A stretch of 5,115 nucleotides of DNA from Brucellaceae bacterium (GTDB taxonomy: Bacteria; Pseudomonadota; Alphaproteobacteria; Rhizobiales; Rhizobiaceae). The position numbers and the translations under genes were made by a program. The stretch is taken from assembly GCA_031253705.1 (NCBI GenBank), contig JAIRVW010000064.1:1-5115 (forward strand), given 5' to 3'. Of this stretch, positions 1 through 4,927 are shown piece by piece. Every line of letters starts with the position of its first letter. Position 1 is the first letter of the stretch. The notes beneath the pieces were generated by a model. It saw nothing but the letters and a program-made list of their open reading frames with translations, was not told the DNA's origin and did no database searches.

Positions 1-204
1 AATGGTACGCAGGTTGATGTGGCTTCTGTCCGCTTTACCAATAAAAGCGACCGCCTCTGGGCAGGCATTGGCCTTGGCGGCACCTATAACTGGAATGACG
101 ACAAATATTCGCTCTATGGCGAAGGCTCAGTCAACACCAGCCTGAGCCACTTCGGTGACAGCTATACCTATAAAGGCACGCTCGGCTTCAGAGTGAAGTG
201 GTAA
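1..204 (+). CDS. Autotransporter outer-membrane beta-barrel protein, C-terminal fragment
   Basis: The reading frame is open from the first base of the window and stops at TAA 202-204, so this is the last 67 residues of a larger protein that starts outside. The visible part alternates polar and hydrophobic or aromatic residues in short strands (WAGIGLGGTYNWN, YSLYGEGSVNTSL, YKGTLGFRVKW) and ends in a terminal aromatic Trp. This is the pattern of the last strands of a type V autotransporter translocator barrel, where the final aromatic residue is part of the signal recognised by the BAM assembly machinery. The barrel sits in the outer membrane and exports an N-terminal passenger that is not visible here, so the passenger role (adhesin, protease or other) cannot be stated. 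A GTG at 19 could be read as a start, but the frame continues upstream of it. The fold call is fairly secure; the subfamily is not determined. Confidence 0.8.
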   Translation, partial: NGTQVDVASVRFTNKSDRLWAGIGLGGTYNWNDDKYSLYGEGSVNTSLSHFGDSYTYKGTLGFRVKW

Positions 205-223
205 TCCCTTCCTGACAAATACC

Positions 224-252
224 AAAGCCGCCTGATCAGGCGGCTTTTTTAT
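224..252 (+). terminator. Rho-independent terminator after the autotransporter gene
   Basis: Bases 224-247 form a perfect 24-base palindrome, AAAGCCGCCTGA and its complement, centred between 235 and 236. The GC-rich stem is followed by an unbroken T run to base 250. It lies 19 bases after the autotransporter stop codon and separates that gene from the GntR gene. It is a textbook intrinsic terminator. Confidence 0.92.
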
Positions 253-270
253 TCCGGTGTGAAAAACAAT

Positions 271-299
271 TTAACACTCATAAAGCAATACTTGATAAA
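271..299 (+). promoter_or_regulatory. Predicted sigma-70 type promoter of the GntR gene
   Basis: TTAACA at 271-276 (five of six matches to TTGACA) is followed after exactly 17 bases by GATAAA at 294-299 (four of six matches to TATAAT). Transcription would begin near base 306, giving a short leader before the GntR gene. The surrounding DNA is AT-rich, so chance matches are easy; this is a prediction from consensus and spacing only. Confidence 0.45.
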
Positions 300-342
300 A
301 TTTCAAAGAAACAAGCCTGAATAATTGAGCACGAAGAGATTC

Positions 343-1086
343 ATGAGGGACGCAATTTTGCAGCAAGAAAAAACACCCAAAGTTATTTGCGCTTATGAAA
401 CATTAAAACAAGACATTTTGCATATCAAAATCGCGCCCGCTACACCTTTAAAAATAAACTGGCTACGAGATACCTACAACTTTGGCTCTACACCATTACG
501 TGAAGCTTTATCGCGCCTTGTGGGAGAGCACTTAGTCATATTACATCCCAACAAAGGATATTTTGCAGCACCGGTTTCCTTTGAGGAGATGATCAATCTT
601 TATAATAACCGGACTCTATTCAAACAAAATCTTTTAAAAGAAGCGATGAGTTTCGGCGATACAAACTGGGAAGCAGAGATTGTTGCAACACATTATCGCT
701 TAGGACAGTCAGTATCACCATCCGAGGGCAATTGTTCATATGAAGAATATATTGCCTGGACAAAAGCACATGATGCTTTTGATAATGCTCTGATCGCTGC
801 TCACCGCTCCCCTTGGATGATCCGTTTTCATCTCTTGCTGACCGAGCATATACGCCGTCAGGGACGCGCACTTCGGCTGCTGATGCCAAACTCTGAACGT
901 CAGGAGTTTTTAACAGGAACACTGCAATCCCCGACATTACGCGAACTCTATGCTTTAGAGAGATATACAGACTTAAAAAATGCAGTTATCAGCCGTAATT
1001 TTGATCAGACAGAAATCTTAGTGAAGAAGCACATTGATCTCGTCATAGCGACATACAGAGAGCTGCACATTAAGAATAACAACTGA
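343..1086 (+). CDS. GntR family transcriptional regulator with FCD domain (FadR subfamily)
   Basis: This is a cytoplasmic DNA-binding regulator of 247 residues, a usual length for the FadR subfamily. An N-terminal winged helix-turn-helix (about residues 14-77) carries the typical pattern AYETLKQDIL, STPLREALSRL (recognition helix region) and the wing HPNKGYF. The rest is an all-helical FCD ligand-binding domain. The metal site of such domains normally uses Asp-x3-His plus two later His residues. Here the first pair reads HDAFD (His143 and Asp147, exchanged), the third position appears to be Tyr208, and only the last His (230, in KKHID) is kept. I chose ATG 343, which has a weak purine-rich GAAGAG at 333-338; an in-frame TTG at 325 would add six residues but has no ribosome-binding site. 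It lies alone behind a terminator, with a small DUF3144-type gene 28 bases downstream, probably co-transcribed. The gene looks more AT-rich than the SDR and LysR genes. Effector and targets are unknown; autoregulation is common in the family. Confidence 0.9.
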   Translation: MRDAILQQEKTPKVICAYETLKQDILHIKIAPATPLKINWLRDTYNFGSTPLREALSRLVGEHLVILHPNKGYFAAPVSFEEMINLYNNRTLFKQNLLKEAMSFGDTNWEAEIVATHYRLGQSVSPSEGNCSYEEYIAWTKAHDAFDNALIAAHRSPWMIRFHLLLTEHIRRQGRALRLLMPNSERQEFLTGTLQSPTLRELYALERYTDLKNAVISRNFDQTEILVKKHIDLVIATYRELHIKNNN

Positions 1087-1103
1087 TCTGCAAACGCATA
1101 TGT

Positions 1104-1107
1104 GGAG
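1104..1107 (+). promoter_or_regulatory. Shine-Dalgarno GGAG that favours the TTG start at 1115
   Basis: GGAG at 1104-1107 lies seven bases before TTG 1115, which is ideal spacing. The alternative in-frame ATG at 1100 would place this motif inside the coding region and has no purine-rich site upstream. This decides the start chosen for the DUF3144-type gene. Confidence 0.5.
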
Positions 1108-1114
1108 ATATGGC

Positions 1115-1396
1115 TTGGCAAAAGAACCAGATGATAATTTTTTTGATCGCGCTGATGCCATTATTAATATTGCAAACTCGCAAATGTCTGATGCCACAGC
1201 TGGTGAGGTAAGCGCTTCATCTATGTATGCTGTCGCCCGCTTTAATGCATTTCTCAGCTCAACAGGCCATACGAACGGTATAGAAATGCAATCTGCAAAA
1301 ACAGAAACCATTGCATATTTTGTCAGTCAGTTTCGCGCTATGCTTGAAGAAAATCTCGATGAGTTCATTCATCATCTCAATAATCAATCAAAATAA
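1115..1396 (+). CDS. Small DUF3144-type protein of unknown function
   Basis: This is a 93-residue soluble, mostly helical acidic protein with no signal peptide or membrane segment. The sequence resembles what I recall of the DUF3144 family, about 80-100 residues long: an N-terminal FFDRADAIINIANSQ, then EVSASSMYAVARFNAF (residues 31-46), then a C-terminal helix ETIAYFVSQFRAMLEENLDEF. The family has no established biochemical role that I know of. I chose TTG 1115 because a GGAG motif sits seven bases upstream and because family members start close to the F-x-D-R-A-D-A segment; ATG 1100 would add five residues. It lies 28 bases after the GntR gene on the same strand, so a shared transcript is likely. 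A 15-base near-identical direct repeat (1081-1095 and 1398-1412) brackets it. It is a confident gene; the family name is from memory of the motif pattern. Confidence 0.78.
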   Translation: MAKEPDDNFFDRADAIINIANSQMSDATAGEVSASSMYAVARFNAFLSSTGHTNGIEMQSAKTETIAYFVSQFRAMLEENLDEFIHHLNNQSK

Positions 1397-1444
1397 AAAC
1401 TGATCTGCCAACAAATACGGATGTGCACGATAACAGAGCATGTC

Positions 1445-1462
1445 ACTGATCGTACGACCAGT
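1445..1462 (+). promoter_or_regulatory. Near-perfect 18-base palindrome upstream of the cupin gene (candidate operator)
   Basis: ACTGATCGTACGACCAGT pairs at eight of nine positions around its centre; only A1449/C1458 fails. It ends 17 bases before the cupin start, just ahead of AAGG (1467-1470) and a TATAAT string (1471-1476). There is no loop, so it reads better as a DNA dyad than as an RNA hairpin. About half of random windows this size would contain one such site, so its position is the main support. Confidence 0.35.
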
Positions 1463-1479
1463 CAAAAAGGTATAATCTC

Positions 1480-1869
1480 ATGAAATGTTTGCGCATTTAT
1501 GCCTCAGCGGACGGAGAGTCGCATTTTGATGAAGTCGAGCTGCCAACCAGAAAAATATCCGTTCATCCCGATGCCGTTCCATTCGATGTGACAGCCAGCT
1601 ATCCGGCATCTCAGGTGCGCATCACGCACATTCCCGCCGGAATGCGGGAGGTAGCATGGCATGGCGTGCCACAACCCGTACTCACAGTCAGGCTCAATGG
1701 TTCTGTCGAATACGAAACAAGTGACGGAGAAATCCGGCATGTTTCTGCAGGCAGTTTTGTACTGGTAGAAGACACTCACGGCAAAGGACACCTGTCCCGC
1801 CACTCTCCTGAAGCGCAAACTGTTATTTGGATAACATTGCCGAACGGTTTAGAAGCACCGGTCAAATAG
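1480..1869 (+). CDS. Small cupin-fold protein of unknown substrate
   Basis: This 129-residue cytoplasmic protein has a single predicted beta-barrel cupin domain over about residues 47-120. The tell-tale stretch is PVLTVRLNGSVEYETSDGE (residues 66-84), followed by HVSAGSFVLVEDTHGKGHLS (87-106), which matches the second cupin motif in the small cupin family with a conserved E-D-x-x-G-x-G-H segment. The first motif (H-x-H plus Glu) is degraded: only His61 stands in that position. Possible ligands are His61, Glu97, His100 and His104, but a full canonical metal site is not present, so catalytic activity cannot be assumed. The start ATG 1480 has AAGG at 1467-1470, nine bases upstream. It follows the DUF3144-type gene by 83 bases on the same strand, with a palindrome in the gap, and is followed by a structured spacer. 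It may be a sugar-binding or regulatory cupin; its function is unassigned. Confidence 0.82.
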   Translation: MKCLRIYASADGESHFDEVELPTRKISVHPDAVPFDVTASYPASQVRITHIPAGMREVAWHGVPQPVLTVRLNGSVEYETSDGEIRHVSAGSFVLVEDTHGKGHLSRHSPEAQTVIWITLPNGLEAPVK

Positions 1870-1888
1870 GCAATCACGAAGCAATGAG

Positions 1889-1943
1889 TGCGCCATCAAT
1901 GAAGCATGTTCAGCCTGCTTATGACGGCGCATTGTTATATTTT
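1889..1943 (+). terminator. Compound stem-loop after the cupin gene, possible intrinsic terminator
   Basis: An outer stem TGCGCC (1889-1894) pairs with GGCGCA (1926-1931). Inside it, AAGCA (1902-1906) pairs with TGCTT (1916-1920). The structure is followed by TTGTTATATTTT (1932-1943), a broken T-rich tract. It starts 19 bases after the cupin stop and ends just before the ribosome-binding site of the next small gene. It may terminate the cupin transcript, or act as a leader structure for the 1958 gene. It is weaker than a classical terminator because the stem is short and interrupted. Confidence 0.4.
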
Positions 1944-1957
1944 ACAGGATACCGATT

Positions 1958-2134
1958 ATGAGCAACGATACTCCGCCATGGGAAACCAAACCGGCCAAAC
2001 AAGAAGCACTCTATATTCACTGGTGCATGCATGAAGGCTGCAAGAAATGGGGAAGCCATGGCTTCACCGGACGCAATGGCGTTGTGTGGTTTTGCTTTGA
2101 CCATAAGGCTGACGGCGAGAAAACACTGAAATAA
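1958..2134 (+). CDS. 58-residue putative zinc-binding protein (Cys/His-rich)
   Basis: This small soluble protein has no signal peptide. The core runs from HWCMHEGCKKWGSHGF (residues 21-36) to VVWFCFDHK (42-50). Cys23-x4-Cys28 and Cys46-x2-His49 would form a four-ligand zinc site in a short beta-hairpin fold. The W-C-x4-C-x2-W-G-x-x-G-F plus W-F-C-x2-H pattern resembles small conserved hypothetical proteins I associate with rhizobial and Brucella-like genomes; I cannot name a family. ATG 1958 is preceded by AGGA (1946-1949) at eight-base spacing, which is strong support. The last 71 bases lie opposite the tail of a leftward small gene. It may play a structural, nucleic-acid-binding or regulatory role, but nothing here shows which. 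The gene call is based on the ribosome-binding site and motif conservation. Confidence 0.75.
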   Translation: MSNDTPPWETKPAKQEALYIHWCMHEGCKKWGSHGFTGRNGVVWFCFDHKADGEKTLK

Positions 2135-2339
2135 TCCCGCCACTCTCAACATAACCTGCAGTGCAATTATCGCTCTTACCTGCATCACAGGTAATACCCG
2201 CTGAGCGCTGCAATTCAGCTTGCTCTGCAGCCGATAAATCACCGGAACCGGATGATGCCGCTAAAGCCTGAGAAAAGAATAAGGATACAACGCCCGGAAC
2301 AATCGTGATTTCGCACAATGTTCTTTTAAGGCGGATCAC
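2064..2339 (-). CDS. Hypothetical small exported protein, coupled to the LysE-type exporter
   Basis: This is a 91-residue reading frame from GTG 2339. The N-terminus has a basic start (MIRLKR), a hydrophobic stretch (residues 11-23) and a plausible signal peptidase I site after Ala-Leu-Ala (25-27). The mature part begins ASSGSGDLSAAEQAEL and contains CDAGKSDNC (Cys51, Cys59), which could form a periplasmic disulfide. The GTG overlaps the exporter TGA stop as GTGA, a typical translational-coupling junction, and AAGGA lies about 11 bases upstream. Residues after about 68 are read opposite the 1958-2134 gene and look less protein-like, so the true product may be shorter, for example through a frameshift near base 2150. 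A TTG eight codons in is an alternative start. I do not recognise a family. It could also be a chance frame in a 200-base spacer. Confidence 0.42.
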   Translation of the reverse strand: MIRLKRTLCEITIVPGVVSLFFSQALAASSGSGDLSAAEQAELQRSAGITCDAGKSDNCTAGYVESGGIISVFSRRQPYGQSKTTQRHCVR

Positions 2340-2947
2340 CCCTGCTGTATTCCTTCACTCGCTAACTTCAAACCCAATGCTGCAAAAGATGCAGCAAAAG
2401 CACGACGCAACCAACTCATCGCACGTTCACTTTGTAGTAAGCGCTGGCGACCTGTTGCAGCAATTACGACATACCCCATAAAAACGATAAAAGTCATGAG
2501 GGTAAAGCCGAGACCAAGTTCAACCAGCAGGCTAACAGGACTACCGGCAGGCGTAAATTGCGGGATGAACGCAACAAAGAACAGAGGAAGTTTCGGGTTC
2601 AGGATGTTGAGTAAAACGCCGCGTCGCACCAATTGAAACGGACTTGCCTGAGCGCTTGGCCGTATCGACAAGCCACCTTTATCACGCAGCACACACCAAG
2701 CCATCCAAAGCAGATAGGCCACACCGGCAAACTTGATTGTCTGAAATAATACAGCACTGGTGTGCAGTACTGCAGCCAGACCAGCCATTGCGACGACAAG
2801 GTGCAGAACCGTCGCAATCGTGCAACCCGCTGAGGCCCAAAATCCCGCACGCATGCCACCGCCAAGTGTGGATGACAATGTGTAGACCACACCAATACCC
2901 GGTGAGAGGCATATAATAAACGCGGTCAACAGAAATTCAGGACTCAT
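2336..2947 (-). CDS. LysE/RhtB family amino-acid exporter
   Basis: This is a 203-residue inner-membrane protein, the usual length for LysE/RhtB transporters, which export amino acids or similar small metabolites using the proton motive force. An N-terminal hydrophobic helix contains the family SPG motif (residues 15-17, ICLSPGIGVVYTLS), followed by a Gly-rich GGGMRAGFWASAG turn. Further hydrophobic segments lie at about 42-62, 66-87, 112-130, 138-165 and 185-200. The second family signature, LLNILNPKLPLFFVAFIPQF, is at 112-131 and holds the conserved Asn-Pro-Lys. ATG 2947 has a perfect AGGAGG (complement of 2955-2960) seven bases upstream. It lies 170 bases downstream of the LysR gene on the same strand, and its stop overlaps a small putatively exported protein. 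The substrate cannot be inferred. It is intact, with no missing segment. Confidence 0.93.
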   Translation of the reverse strand: MSPEFLLTAFIICLSPGIGVVYTLSSTLGGGMRAGFWASAGCTIATVLHLVVAMAGLAAVLHTSAVLFQTIKFAGVAYLLWMAWCVLRDKGGLSIRPSAQASPFQLVRRGVLLNILNPKLPLFFVAFIPQFTPAGSPVSLLVELGLGFTLMTFIVFMGYVVIAATGRQRLLQSERAMSWLRRAFAASFAALGLKLASEGIQQG

Positions 2948-3029
2948 AAATCAGCCTCCTGCCAGATGCCTCCATACCACAGCGCATGTTCCCAAAGCGC
3001 TTATGATATGAGTAAGTCAGACACACCAT

Positions 3030-3047
3030 ATTGCAATCAATTGCGAT
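3030..3047. promoter_or_regulatory. Interrupted palindrome upstream of the exporter gene (candidate operator)
   Basis: ATTGCAATCAATTGCGAT is an 18-base dyad with arms GCAAT (3033-3037) and ATTGC (3040-3044) around a two-base centre, extended by AT on each side with one mismatched pair. It can also be read as ATTGC repeated at a ten-base interval, about one helical turn. It lies 83 bases upstream of the exporter start, in the 170-base gap after the LysR gene. I could not find a convincing -35/-10 pair beside it. Confidence 0.3.
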
Positions 3048-3117
3048 GAGAAAGGGGGAGTGAAAAATGAGCCAAATGAAATGTCCGCTCAGTCGTGAAG
3101 CTGCATAAAATACGGTT

Positions 3118-4014
3118 TTACAAGACTTCACGCTCCAGAAGGGTAGTCAGCCAATCCGCAAACACCTGAACACGGCGGGTAAGATGCCGCCGGTGTGAAT
3201 AAAGCAATGTCATCGGCAGCGGTTCAGCACGATGGTTCGGCAGAACCTCAACCAACTCGCCTGTATTAAGGTGACCGCGCACATCATAAGCGGGAATTTG
3301 AATAAGACCCAGCCCTGCAAGACAACACGCAATATAGGCTTCAGCGCCATTTACAGTCACACGACTGCGCATCGGCAGGGTTCGCAACGCATCACCATCT
3401 GTCCATTCCCATGGCTCAACCCGTCCGGTAGAGGGTGAGGCATAATTTACCGCCCAGTGTTCTGCCAGATCTTCGATCGTATACGGAGTGCCATGCCGGA
3501 CTAAATAGTCAGGGCTTGCAACATTGATAAGCGGCAGTTCACCAATACTGCGTGCGATCAGTCCGGAGTCAGCCAGTGAGCCGACACGCAGCACACAATC
3601 CACGCCCTCTCCGATAAGATCGACTGCGCGATCCGTTACGCCGAGTGTGACATTAATATCCGGATATTCCTCAAGAAAGGCTGGCAGTGCCGGTGCAAGG
3701 ATCAATCTTCCAATCCGGCCCGGCACATCTATTCGCAGGGTTCCTGCCGGTTTAGCACTTTGCCGAAAGAGTCCTTCAGTCTCCTCAACATCGGCGATAA
3801 CCCGAAGACAGCGTTCGTAAAAAGCAAGGCCATCATGCGTGGGTGAGACTTTTCGGGTCGTCCGGTGCAGAAGACGGGCACCGACCCTGCCCTCCAACTC
3901 AGCGACGGCAGCAGACACCGAAGAACGCGGTAACCCCAATAAATCCGCCGCGCGCGTGAAACTTGTCGTATCGACCACACGGGTAAAGATGCGAAACAGA
4001 TCAATACGATCCAA
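3118..4014 (-). CDS. LysR family transcriptional regulator
   Basis: This 298-residue protein has the standard LysR length. The N-terminal winged helix-turn-helix (about residues 1-60) includes FTRVVDTTSFTRAADLLGLP, the recognition stretch RSSVSAAVAELEGRVGARLL and HRTTRKVSPT. The C-terminal type 2 periplasmic-binding-like effector domain runs from about 91 (GTLRIDVPG) to 293 and includes GEGVDCVLRVGSL (136-148) and NGAEAYIACCLAGLGLIQIPAY (222-243). The arrangement resembles the DmlR/CrgA-like group that commonly begins MDRI-D-L-F. The start is TTG 4014: it gives the family N-terminus exactly, and no in-frame ATG or GTG fits upstream, although no good Shine-Dalgarno sequence is visible. It is transcribed away from the SDR gene, with 138 bases between starts, so it very likely controls that gene and itself. 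The exporter 170 bases downstream may be a further target. The effector is unknown. Confidence 0.95.
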   Translation of the reverse strand: MDRIDLFRIFTRVVDTTSFTRAADLLGLPRSSVSAAVAELEGRVGARLLHRTTRKVSPTHDGLAFYERCLRVIADVEETEGLFRQSAKPAGTLRIDVPGRIGRLILAPALPAFLEEYPDINVTLGVTDRAVDLIGEGVDCVLRVGSLADSGLIARSIGELPLINVASPDYLVRHGTPYTIEDLAEHWAVNYASPSTGRVEPWEWTDGDALRTLPMRSRVTVNGAEAYIACCLAGLGLIQIPAYDVRGHLNTGELVEVLPNHRAEPLPMTLLYSHRRHLTRRVQVFADWLTTLLEREVL

Positions 4015-4040
4015 ACTTATTACCGTCCATTGTTCTGAAT

Positions 4041-4061
4041 TTCTGACATATGATGGCAGAA
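4041..4061. promoter_or_regulatory. TTCTG-N11-CAGAA dyad, candidate LysR binding site
   Basis: Arms TTCTG (4041-4045) and CAGAA (4057-4061) are exact inverted complements around 11 bases. A second TTCTGA copy at 4033-4038 lies eight bases before the left arm. The site is in the 138-base divergent region, 27 bases from the LysR start and 92 bases from the SDR start. LysR regulators usually bind interrupted dyads of this span upstream of the divergent target. The strict T-N11-A box is not seen. Confidence 0.4.
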
Positions 4062-4098
4062 TAACACCCTTTATAGGCTCAATCCAGACGATAGATTA

Positions 4099-4139
4099 TT
4101 TGAAAGCAATAGCGGCACGATGCCGTCGCTGCTTTCAAA
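4099..4139 (+). promoter_or_regulatory. 41-base interrupted inverted repeat reaching into the SDR ribosome-binding site
   Basis: The left arm TTTGAAAGCA (4099-4108) pairs perfectly with TGCTTTCAAA (4130-4139). Inside it, CGGCA (4113-4117) pairs with TGCCG (4121-4125) around the loop CGA, all with one exact centre at 4119. The four-base internal segment gives two G-U wobbles and two A/C mismatches. That makes 15 Watson-Crick pairs, far beyond chance. The right arm ends with the AAA that begins the AAAGGAG ribosome-binding site. In RNA it would form a hairpin abutting the Shine-Dalgarno sequence; in DNA it could be a long operator. No T run follows, so it is not a terminator. Confidence 0.7.
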
Positions 4140-4143
4140 GGAG
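4137..4143 (+). promoter_or_regulatory. Shine-Dalgarno AAAGGAG of the SDR gene
   Basis: AAAGGAG lies nine bases before ATG 4153 and fixes that start over an in-frame ATG at 4120. Its first three bases are paired in the hairpin of 4099-4139, while GGAG stays just outside the stem. Confidence 0.85.
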
Positions 4144-4152
4144 ACCCTATCC

Positions 4153-4926
4153 ATGACAAATCGTACAATCACAGGCAAAACCGTGATCATCGCCGGCGGA
4201 GCGAAAAACTTAGGCGGGCTGATCGCCCGCGATTTCGCCGGTCAGGGTGCAAAGGCTATCGCTATTCACTATAACAGCGCCACTTCAAAAGCGGATGCAG
4301 ATGCAACGGTCGCCGCTGTTAAAGCAGCAGGCGTTGAAGCCGCCGCTTTTCAGGCAAATCTCACCACGGCCGGAGCGGTTGAACAGCTTTTCAACAATGT
4401 GGTTGCCGCTATCGGCAAGCCGGACATCGCCATTAACACTGTCGGCAAAGTGCTGAAGAAGCCGATCCTCGATATATCCGAGGCAGAATATGATGAGATG
4501 AGTGCGGTCAATGCCAAATCTGCCTTCTTCTTTCTGAAGGAAGCTGGCAAGCACCTGAATGATAACGGTGCAGTCGTTACATTGGTAACGTCACTGCTCG
4601 GCGCATATACACCATTCTACGCCAGCTATGCAGGAACCAAGGCACCGGTTGAGCATTTTACCCGCGCTGCTTCCAAGGAATTCGGTGATCGCGGTATTTC
4701 CGTGACAGCGATCGGTCCCGGCCCGATGGATACGCCATTCTTTTACGGTCAGGAATCCGAAGATGCACAGGCTTATCACAAGACTGCTGCTGCCTTGTCG
4801 AAGTTCTCGAAAACCGGACTGACAGATATCGAAGATATTGTACCTTATATCCGCTTTTTAGTGACCGAAGGCTGGTGGATGACCGGCCAGACGATCCTCG
4901 TTAACGGCGGCTATACAACTAAGTAA
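4153..4926 (+). CDS. Short-chain dehydrogenase/reductase (SDR family oxidoreductase)
   Basis: This 257-residue cytoplasmic enzyme has the classical SDR length and a single Rossmann fold. The cofactor loop is AGGAKNLGG (residues 14-22), a variant of TGxxxGxG with Lys18 inside the loop; together with HYNS after strand two (39-42) this suggests NADP(H), which is an inference. The NNAG position is degenerate (INTVGK, 94-99). Asn120, Ser147 and the Tyr159-x3-Lys163 pair (YAGTK) supply the catalytic set. Ser147 lies 12 rather than the usual 13 residues before Tyr, with Thr146 at 13. PGPMDTPFF (189-197) and the C-terminal TGQTILVNGGY complete the family pattern. I chose ATG 4153 because AAAGGAG sits nine bases upstream; ATG 4120 would add 11 residues from within a hairpin. 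It is divergent from the LysR gene, its probable regulator. The substrate is a carbonyl or alcohol that cannot be specified. Confidence 0.94.
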   Translation: MTNRTITGKTVIIAGGAKNLGGLIARDFAGQGAKAIAIHYNSATSKADADATVAAVKAAGVEAAAFQANLTTAGAVEQLFNNVVAAIGKPDIAINTVGKVLKKPILDISEAEYDEMSAVNAKSAFFFLKEAGKHLNDNGAVVTLVTSLLGAYTPFYASYAGTKAPVEHFTRAASKEFGDRGISVTAIGPGPMDTPFFYGQESEDAQAYHKTAAALSKFSKTGLTDIEDIVPYIRFLVTEGWWMTGQTILVNGGYTTK

Positions 4927-4927
4927 C

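Noticed and set aside
19..204. GTG at 19 as the start of a complete 61-residue protein
   Set aside because: The frame is open to base 1 with strand-like sequence continuing upstream, so this is the tail of a larger autotransporter.
325..342. TTG 325 as the start of the GntR regulator
   Set aside because: It has no ribosome-binding site and the extra six residues lie outside the usual winged-helix start; ATG 343 is preferred, though its site is weak too.
1018..1311. Leftward 97-codon frame
   Set aside because: It lies opposite the DUF3144-type gene and the GntR end, with no ribosome-binding site or protein-like features.
1504..1818. Leftward 104-codon frame opposite the cupin gene
   Set aside because: It is an antisense shadow; the rightward frame carries the cupin motifs and a ribosome-binding site.
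2937..3131. Leftward 64-codon frame between the LysR and exporter genes
   Set aside because: There is no recognisable domain or supported start, and it overlaps both the LysR end and the exporter ribosome-binding site; the gap is better read as a promoter region.
3524..3820. Rightward 98-codon frame inside the LysR gene
   Set aside because: It is a low-complexity Ser/Pro/Arg-rich shadow of the LysR coding strand.
4120..4152. ATG 4120 as the start of the SDR enzyme
   Set aside because: It lies in the hairpin loop region without a Shine-Dalgarno sequence, whereas ATG 4153 has AAAGGAG at nine bases and gives the normal SDR N-terminus.
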